Shown one piece after another: positions 1 through 4,411 of a stretch of 8,535 bases of DNA. Location of the stretch: contig CAZFZL010000063.1 of NCBI GenBank assembly GCA_964523005.1, positions 1-8,535 on the forward strand, in the 5' to 3' direction. Each line of letters opens with the position of its first letter. Within the stretch, counting starts at the first letter, position 1. The stretch is from UMGS1307 sp964523005 (lineage in GTDB: Bacteria; Bacillota; Clostridia; Oscillospirales; CAG-382). A model generated the notes under the pieces. It did no database searches, was not told the origin of the DNA, and was given only the letters and a program-made list of their open reading frames with translations. Position numbers and translations under genes: made by a program.

Positions 1-521
1 TCGGAGGACGTTCGGCAGAGGAAGTAATCTTCAACGATATATCAGGCGGTGCGTCAAACGATATCCAACGTGCTACAGAAATCGCCCGTAAGATGGTTAC
101 GCAGTACGGTATGAGTGAGCTCGGTCCTATTGTGTACGGCAGCGGTCATGATGAGGTTTTTCTGGGACGCGACTACGCCAACACAATTAATTATTCCGAA
201 GATACTGCTGCTAAGATTGATGAACAGATATACAAGATCATACAACAGGCTCATAAGATAGCGAAGGATATCCTTACGACTCATCTTGATAAACTGAATT
301 TTATTGCTGAATACCTGATTGCTCACGAGAGCATGGATGGTGAACAGTTTAACCTCATCATGGATGGCAATCCCTCTGATGCCGATGTCGATGCGATCAG
401 AACACGCAAAGAAGAGCTCAGCCGCAAAGAGAATGAGCGCTGTAAGCGAGCAAAGGATGAATCAGACGACGACGACGATGATGATGCGGAAGAAAATAAA
501 AAAGCAGAAATCAAGCATTGA
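1..521 (+). CDS. ftsH: ATP-dependent zinc metalloprotease FtsH, C-terminal part (5' end outside window)
   Basis: This is the C-terminal end of FtsH, the membrane-anchored AAA+ protease that degrades damaged or regulatory membrane and cytosolic proteins. The first complete codon is at base 3, and 172 residues are visible before the TGA. The opening stretch (GGRSAEE, then GGASNDIQRATEIARKMV, then YGMSELGP) is the conserved M41 peptidase segment. The Asp of GASND (codon 60-62) corresponds to the third zinc ligand of the family. The AAA+ domain, the HEXXH zinc site and the transmembrane segments lie upstream of the window. After the helical peptidase core the protein ends in a charged tail with seven consecutive Asp (codons 465-485) followed by Glu/Lys-rich residues. 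Such tails are poorly conserved among FtsH proteins. Identification is firm; only the partial state limits it. Confidence 0.96.
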   Translation, partial: GGRSAEEVIFNDISGGASNDIQRATEIARKMVTQYGMSELGPIVYGSGHDEVFLGRDYANTINYSEDTAAKIDEQIYKIIQQAHKIAKDILTTHLDKLNFIAEYLIAHESMDGEQFNLIMDGNPSDADVDAIRTRKEELSRKENERCKRAKDESDDDDDDDAEENKKAEIKH

Positions 522-548
522 TGTTAAGTTTTTTGAAAAAGCAAGGGC

Positions 549-584
549 TTTTGTGAGAATAATCAATTAAATAAGCTCACAAAA
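549..584 (+). other. AT-rich inverted repeat 28 bases after ftsH
   Basis: TTTTGTGAG (549-557) is the exact reverse complement of CTCACAAAA (576-584), giving a 9-bp AT-rich stem with an 18-base loop. No T-run follows the right arm on the + strand, so it is not a standard intrinsic terminator. It could be a weak RNA structure or a protein site. The function is unknown and the large loop makes chance pairing possible. Confidence 0.35.
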
Positions 585-591
585 AGAATTA

Positions 592-617
592 CCGGAGCGA
601 CTTGAACGTCGTTCCGG
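592..617 (+). other. Strong GC-rich hairpin between ftsH and the DHHW gene
   Basis: CCGGAGCGAC (592-601) pairs with GTCGTTCCGG (608-617) around a 6-base loop. All ten positions pair, nine Watson-Crick and one G-U (597/612). It is the most stable structure visible in the 522-660 gap. On the + strand it is followed by CATACACAC and not by a T-tract, so it is not a classical terminator for ftsH. On the - strand the sequence after the stem is T-rich (TAATTCTTTTT), but no gene enters from that side nearby. It may be an mRNA processing or stability element, or a leader structure for the next gene. The gap holds no other gene. Confidence 0.5.
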
Positions 618-660
618 CATACACACGGAGCCTTGTTTGCAGAAAGGCACGGTATAAAAT

Positions 661-1914
661 ATGGATGAAGAAAAAAAACAGGATTATCTGAACGAACGCA
701 TAAGTGAAAACAGGTCGCGTGTATTGATCAGCACAATAGCTTCGGTCTTGATACTCGCGTGTGCTCTGTTCATGGTTTACTATATCAAATCAACACGCGG
801 ACCTATTATTGCACCTGATGATAGTGAAGCGGTGTCGCAGACCTCGCCTTCACAAGACACATCTCTTACGCTTTCGGAAACAAGCGATATTGTTGATTCT
901 ATTCCTTCGTCTGAAACATCTGAGTCTTTTTCATCGGCTGAATCTCAGGACGAATCCGCAGAAGAATCAAATGACGAATCAACAGTCCAGCAAACAGTAT
1001 ACGGCAAGACATACAACAACATATATGTATATGGAAATACTGCGGTTTCGCTGCTCAGTGGTTCAAGCTCCAATCAGACAAAATTTGCTCAAGCGGTCAA
1101 TAATTACGCTGAAAAGCTTGGAGACAAGGTGAATGTATACGCCTGTGTTGTACCGACCTACGTGGAATTCTATCGTAACGGTGAAGGAAACAAGGTCAGC
1201 ACCGCGTCACAGAGTGATATAATAACGTCCATATACTCCGAATTAAACGAAAGCGTTATCGCTGTCGACGCGTACAGTGTTCTCGGCTCTCATACAGACG
1301 AATATCTGTACTACAGAACGGATCCGAACTGGACCCCGCTCGGAGCTTATTACGCTTATACCGCGCTTGCAGAGGCGTTTGGAGAGAGCGCAACGTTGTT
1401 GTCCTCATTTGAGAGCGATACGATAAGCGAATTCCTCGGCGAAAATTACAATTCGCTTTCCGTCAAACTTAACCAACTCAAAGATGAGCCGGATTATATC
1501 ACATTCTACAAAACCGATCTGCTTTATCCGTCCACAGTAACGCATTATTATTCTGACGGAACTGTACGGGAAAACACGCAGATGGTATATAAGAGCGTTA
1601 GTAATCCGATAACCTACGGATACATGATATTCGGATGCAGAGGAACGTACACGAGCGTTAAAACGCAAAATAAAAACGGAAAGAAGCTTCTTGTTCTTGC
1701 AGACGATACACGCAGCGCTCTTTCGCCTTTCCTGATGGCTCATTTTGAAGAGCTGCACATAGGTGAGATAAGAACTTTCTACGACCAGACTGGAAAAACA
1801 TTGAAAAAATTCGTTGATGAAAACGGAATAACCGATGTGCTTATAATGACTTATACAGGAAACGCACGCAACACTTACCGTATCAACGACCTTAATGAAC
1901 TACTCGGTGAATAA
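661..1914 (+). CDS. Membrane-anchored DHHW-family (SGNH/AlgX-like) protein with degenerate active site
   Basis: A 417-residue protein. Residues 1-20 are charged and cytoplasmic, and 21-43 form one hydrophobic anchor. Residues 53-110 are a Ser/Glu/Asp/Thr-rich linker, and about 118-417 are an extracellular domain. The domain resembles the Firmicutes DHHW family, which is related to AlgX/SGNH acyltransferases. Landmarks are NVYACVVPTYVEFY (158-171), the EYLYYRTD..W..LGAYYAY region (214-233), GKKLLVLAD (340-348) and ENGITDVLIM (387-396). The name-giving D-H-H-W is D-P-N-W (221-224). The usual KDSY serine motif reads ADDT (347-350), so the catalytic His and Ser positions are Asn and Asp. I infer a binding or scaffold role and not acyl transfer. 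The start is ATG 661, with AAAGG (643-647) at a long 13-base spacing; transcription may continue from ftsH. No MBOAT acyltransferase gene, a common partner of this family, is in the window. Confidence 0.8.
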   Translation: MDEEKKQDYLNERISENRSRVLISTIASVLILACALFMVYYIKSTRGPIIAPDDSEAVSQTSPSQDTSLTLSETSDIVDSIPSSETSESFSSAESQDESAEESNDESTVQQTVYGKTYNNIYVYGNTAVSLLSGSSSNQTKFAQAVNNYAEKLGDKVNVYACVVPTYVEFYRNGEGNKVSTASQSDIITSIYSELNESVIAVDAYSVLGSHTDEYLYYRTDPNWTPLGAYYAYTALAEAFGESATLLSSFESDTISEFLGENYNSLSVKLNQLKDEPDYITFYKTDLLYPSTVTHYYSDGTVRENTQMVYKSVSNPITYGYMIFGCRGTYTSVKTQNKNGKKLLVLADDTRSALSPFLMAHFEELHIGEIRTFYDQTGKTLKKFVDENGITDVLIMTYTGNARNTYRINDLNELLGE

Positions 1915-1916
1915 AA

Positions 1917-2699
1917 ATGGATAAGAATATCAACGAACAAAAAATTTCCTGTACGCTGACCGGCTTTCTGTCGGTCAGCGCAGCTTTGAAAAGTCCGTAC
2001 CGTGATGTCCTTGAGCTGTATATAGAACCGGACAGGTATGAAAAAATACGCCGTTCTGAAATACGTAAAACAGAAAAGATGCAGTACAGCGAGATATTTT
2101 CGACTGCTGAAAAAAAGAAGATAAAAGTGACGTTTAAAAACGCTGCTTTCTTTGAATCGCTCGGAAAGACCTGCGGAGGATTGGCGGCACTTGTATCGGA
2201 ACGCCGTTATTGCAATCAAAAAGCTCTCCTCGAAAAAAAGGACCCTTTTTTCGTATACCTTGAGGGTATTGAAGACCCGTTCAATTTCGGTTATGCACTG
2301 CGTTCACTATATCTTTCGGGATGCAGCGGTGTATTTCTCCCCGAACGCAACTATTTCACGTCGTCCGATATAGTTGTGCGGGCATCGGCCGGTGCAAGCG
2401 AGCTTATCGACATTGCGTTGACGGATGATGCACAGGCGCTTTGCCGCAGCGCAAAAGAAAAGGGAATACGAATCGTATGTACTTCATCCGATAAAAACAA
2501 TGTTCCTATGCGTTCTGCCGATCTCAAAAAGCCACTGATGTTGGTCATAGGCGGAGAAAAACGCGGCATATCAAGAGCCATACTTGAGCTTGCCGACTGT
2601 TCAGTACGCATAAACTATGCTGTAAAGAGCAATATCGCGCTGCCAACCTCATCTGCCGCGTGTCTTCTTGCGTTTGCCATTATGGGAGCGAATGAGTAA
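1917..2699 (+). CDS. SpoU/TrmH-family RNA 2'-O-methyltransferase (divergent subgroup)
   Basis: A 260-residue SPOUT-fold methyltransferase, expected to transfer a methyl group from S-adenosylmethionine to a ribose 2'-OH in tRNA or rRNA in the cytoplasm. Motif 1 is clear at 115-135 (LEGIEDPFNFGYALRS, with Asn123 and Arg129). Motif 2 is at 208-218 (MLVIGGEKRGI). Motif 3 at 229-254 is unusual: the family's typical SLNVS-type segment reads KSNIALPTSSAA. The target RNA cannot be told from sequence. Residues 1-105 replace the usual short substrate-binding domain and show nothing I recognise. The gene starts two bases after the TAA of the DHHW gene, so the pair is almost certainly cotranscribed and perhaps translationally coupled; only a weak GGTGA (1906-1910) precedes the start. 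Its last 20 bases overlap the convergent yunB-like gene. Confidence 0.85.
   Translation: MDKNINEQKISCTLTGFLSVSAALKSPYRDVLELYIEPDRYEKIRRSEIRKTEKMQYSEIFSTAEKKKIKVTFKNAAFFESLGKTCGGLAALVSERRYCNQKALLEKKDPFFVYLEGIEDPFNFGYALRSLYLSGCSGVFLPERNYFTSSDIVVRASAGASELIDIALTDDAQALCRSAKEKGIRIVCTSSDKNNVPMRSADLKKPLMLVIGGEKRGISRAILELADCSVRINYAVKSNIALPTSSAACLLAFAIMGANE
1954..1980 (+). other. Perfect 9-bp hairpin inside the start of the methyltransferase gene
   Basis: CGCTGACCG (1954-1962) is exactly complementary to CGGTCAGCG (1972-1980) with a 9-base loop. It lies 38-64 bases into the coding sequence, covering codons 13 to 22. No T-run follows on the + strand. A GC-rich stem this close to a start codon could affect translation or mRNA decay, but it may also be a by-product of the coding sequence. 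Confidence 0.45.
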
Positions 2700-3345
2700 A
2701 ATCATATATTGTATCACCGCCTGTAGTGATATATGCGTACGGTACCTCGCCGAGTATTATCGTCTCAGCGAGCGGGACGCTTTGTGCTATACAGACGGAT
2801 GCTGATGTAAACGGAGCAAGTACGCTCACTGATATTCTGAAATCAATATATATTTCATGCCGCGATTGATTTATGCCGACGGCTGTAAATAAATTTTTCG
2901 TTTCGCTCGTAATACTTCCGAGCGGAACGATTTTTATTTTTATACCGTCACCACGTCCTGACAACAGGCTGCTTCCGAAAATGTTTCCGAAAGGCACTGA
3001 AAAATCTTTTTTTGAAAGAGCTTCAATGCCGTTCAGGACGAGCATCGTAAGCTCAGATTTGATGACGTTCAATTTTTTACTGTCGACCGTCACAAAAACC
3101 GCTTTTCCGTTTTTGTCCTTTTCGACACTGCAAAGCGAATCGTAATTCACGGCGGTATCTGATAAATAATTCGCAACAGCATTATTTATAACAGCAGTTA
3201 CGGTATTTATGCAGTCCGCGTGCGCGTATCGAACAACGGCTTTATCAAGGCCGCTTTTCATATAACAGCATGCACCTATGATCAACGAAGCAACTACACA
3301 AATCGCTATTGAGGCGCGTATTCTTTTTACGGTTTTCTCTCTCAC
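2680..3345 (-). CDS. yunB: Sporulation protein YunB family
   Basis: A 221-residue protein. Residues 11-28 form an N-terminal hydrophobic anchor, and the rest is predicted to lie outside the membrane. The C-terminal half carries the features I associate with YunB of endospore formers: a Gly-Arg-Gly region near 130-134, GINQSRHEIYI (157-167), SVSVLAPF (172-179) and PLAETIILGEVPYAY (191-205). In Bacillus subtilis YunB is made in the mother cell under sigma-E and is needed for normal sporulation; the biochemical role is not known to me. The start is GTG at 3343-3345, preceded by GGAG (complement of 3354-3357) at an 8-base spacing. I could not find a convincing sigma-E promoter upstream. The 3' end overlaps the convergent methyltransferase gene by 20 bases. 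The family is found in spore-forming Firmicutes, so the gene supports the organism guess. Confidence 0.85.
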   Translation of the reverse strand: MREKTVKRIRASIAICVVASLIIGACCYMKSGLDKAVVRYAHADCINTVTAVINNAVANYLSDTAVNYDSLCSVEKDKNGKAVFVTVDSKKLNVIKSELTMLVLNGIEALSKKDFSVPFGNIFGSSLLSGRGDGIKIKIVPLGSITSETKNLFTAVGINQSRHEIYIDFRISVSVLAPFTSASVCIAQSVPLAETIILGEVPYAYITTGGDTIYDFTHSLP

Positions 3346-3436
3346 TTATTTTGCTCCGCTTAATTTTTTTCTGATATTGAATTATATTCCGAAAAGTAGA
3401 AAAAAATAAGTTCAGAGCATATGAAAGAGGATAAAA

Positions 3437-4078
3437 ATGAAAAAATACTTTATCGTTTTATATATTATAACAGCATTGACGTGCACTTTTATGCTTTGGT
3501 CAGATTTCCTCGGCAGCCCCTTTTATGTTCTTTTAACGAAAAATATAGTCACATCATACGTTGATCGGCATTACCGCGGTGTGCTGGAATATACAGGCTG
3601 CGGCTACTCATCAGGCGAATATTATGCGATAGTGACAGACTCGGAAAAAAGCAAATATAAAATGACCTACGATATTGAAAAGGATATCGTAGGTGATGGA
3701 TATTATTATTCATCATATATTGTAATGAAACATTTGATAAGAGCAAAAATACGTGAGGTAATCAGTGTCAACACAGGGATAGAGCTTGATTTAGACGAAA
3801 TAATGATCGAGCTTGACGTTCCGAAATATGTTTACAGTGTAGGTGACATGCCAAGCGGATACGACAGTATAATAAGTGTAAGGATAACGATGAAATCGTT
3901 TTTTTCTGAAAAAAATGAATTTGCGCGTGATTCATACGCAATTTTATGCGCATTGAAGCAGTCCGGAGCAGGCATCGAAAACGTAGACATATCATCGGTC
4001 GATTATGAAATATGTATTAATGACAACGGTTTTCCGACAGATATTCTCAGTGCTGAATCACTTGTTTTTTCTAAATAA
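3437..4078 (+). CDS. Membrane-anchored or secreted protein of unknown function
   Basis: A 213-residue protein I cannot assign firmly. Residues 1-3 are MKK and 4-21 are hydrophobic, making an uncleaved anchor or signal peptide. There is no good lipobox around Cys16. The remainder is mixed alpha/beta, rich in Tyr, Ile and Asp. The segment from about 33 to 80 (a helix, then YVDRHYRG, then alternating strands such as GEYYAIV and KYKMTYD) recalls the small extracytoplasmic YfjL-like proteins of Firmicutes; that is a resemblance only. The start ATG 3437 has a good ribosome site, AAGAGG (3425-3430), six bases upstream. The gene diverges from yunB across 91 bases and overlaps the convergent DUF3006-like gene by 21 bases. 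It looks AT-richer than the ior operon and contains a perfect inverted repeat at 3665-3694. A sporulation link is possible from position alone. Confidence 0.7.
   Translation: MKKYFIVLYIITALTCTFMLWSDFLGSPFYVLLTKNIVTSYVDRHYRGVLEYTGCGYSSGEYYAIVTDSEKSKYKMTYDIEKDIVGDGYYYSSYIVMKHLIRAKIREVISVNTGIELDLDEIMIELDVPKYVYSVGDMPSGYDSIISVRITMKSFFSEKNEFARDSYAILCALKQSGAGIENVDISSVDYEICINDNGFPTDILSAESLVFSK
3665..3694 (+). repeat. Perfect 11-bp inverted repeat inside the unknown gene
   Basis: ACCTACGATAT (3665-3675) is the exact reverse complement of ATATCGTAGGT (3684-3694), separated by TGAAAAGG. It lies in the coding sequence and encodes parts of TYDIEKDIVG. No T-run follows on either strand. It could form an mRNA hairpin or be a protein site; no second copy of the arm was found by eye elsewhere in the window. 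Confidence 0.5.
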
Positions 4079-4285
4079 ATTATTGAGTTTTTCGTGTGCT
4101 GATTGTTTTCTGCTTTTCGTTTCTTCCGAATCAATTATATACTTTCCTTCGGTTTCATCGTAAACAAGTATACAACCTTCATGTACAAATCCAACAATTT
4201 CATCGTATTTAAGCTCTACGATGTTTTTATCGCTGTCAATACAGGAAATGATACCGTTTTCTATATTATCCACAGTTAATGCCAT
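4058..4285 (-). CDS. Small DUF3006-like protein
   Basis: A 75-residue acidic cytoplasmic protein starting MALTVDNIENGI. It resembles the DUF3006 family of short Firmicutes proteins: a TVDxIE opening, a small beta-barrel-like middle (IVELKYDEIVGFVHEG, then ILVYDE) and a C-terminal helix with the pattern EET.SRK (56-61) and LNNLFRKNK. No catalytic residues are evident, and the family function is unknown to me. An upstream in-frame ATG at 4409-4411 would add 42 residues. I reject it because the start at 4283-4285 has a near-perfect ribosome site, AAAGGAG (complement of 4294-4300), eight bases away, and because a good promoter lies between the two starts. The gene diverges from iorA, and its last 21 bases overlap the convergent unknown gene. 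Confidence 0.75.
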   Translation of the reverse strand: MALTVDNIENGIISCIDSDKNIVELKYDEIVGFVHEGCILVYDETEGKYIIDSEETKSRKQSAHEKLNNLFRKNK

Positions 4286-4312
4286 ATCAAGATCTCCTTT
4301 GAAGTATAAATT

Positions 4313-4341
4313 ATTATAGCATATTATATCCCATAATGCAA
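4313..4341 (-). promoter_or_regulatory. Sigma-A-type promoter for the DUF3006-like gene, extended -10
   Basis: On the - strand the -10 is TATAAT (complement of 4313-4318), immediately preceded by TGC, which makes an extended -10. The -35 is TTGCAT (complement of 4336-4341), half-matching TTGACA, with a 17-base spacer. The predicted start of transcription is near 4306, leaving a leader of about 20 bases that contains the ribosome site. A second TATAAT (complement of 4323-4328) lies ten bases upstream without a well-spaced -35. Confidence 0.65.
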
Positions 4342-4348
4342 ATAGAGA

Positions 4349-4377
4349 TTGACAAAATGCAAAAACGGTTGTATAAT
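4349..4377 (+). promoter_or_regulatory. Perfect-consensus sigma-A promoter of the ior operon
   Basis: TTGACA at 4349-4354 and TATAAT at 4372-4377 are separated by exactly 17 bases, matching the vegetative consensus at all twelve positions. Transcription should begin near 4384. That leaves only about 28 bases before the preferred iorA start, too short for a riboswitch or T-box. Any regulation would have to act by a DNA-binding protein, by competition with the divergent promoter, or after transcription. Confidence 0.85.
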
Positions 4378-4411
4378 CGAGTAAAAGATCAGAAAAGGCA
4401 TGGTCAAACAA

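Noticed and set aside
671..678. A8 homopolymer just after the start of the DHHW gene, a possible phase-variation or frameshift site.
   Set aside because: The tract simply encodes Glu-Lys-Lys in an A-rich Firmicute gene, the frame is open and intact, and no alternative product is evident.
2234..2240. A AAA AAG heptamer in the methyltransferase gene, the form of a -1 frameshift site.
   Set aside because: No strong downstream stem or upstream Shine-Dalgarno-like spur is visible, and the -1 frame stops after a few codons while the zero frame gives a complete family protein.
2712..2731. TATCAC/GTGATA hairpin just after the methyltransferase stop, a possible terminator.
   Set aside because: The stem is only six base pairs, there is no T-run on the + strand, and it lies in the yunB coding sequence.
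3346..3436. Possible sigma-E promoter for yunB (CATATGCT on the - strand) and sigma-A-like elements (TATAAT on the - strand, TTGAAT on the + strand).
   Set aside because: I found no -35 partner at correct spacing for any of them, so no promoter is annotated there.
4049..4070. Short stem followed by TTGTTTTTT near the end of the unknown gene, a possible terminator.
   Set aside because: Only about four pairs form, and the T-run lies before the stop codon of the gene it would terminate.
4286..4411. N-terminal 42-residue extension of the DUF3006-like protein from an upstream ATG.
   Set aside because: The internal start has AAAGGAG at 8 bases and matches the family start, and the extension would span the promoter region.
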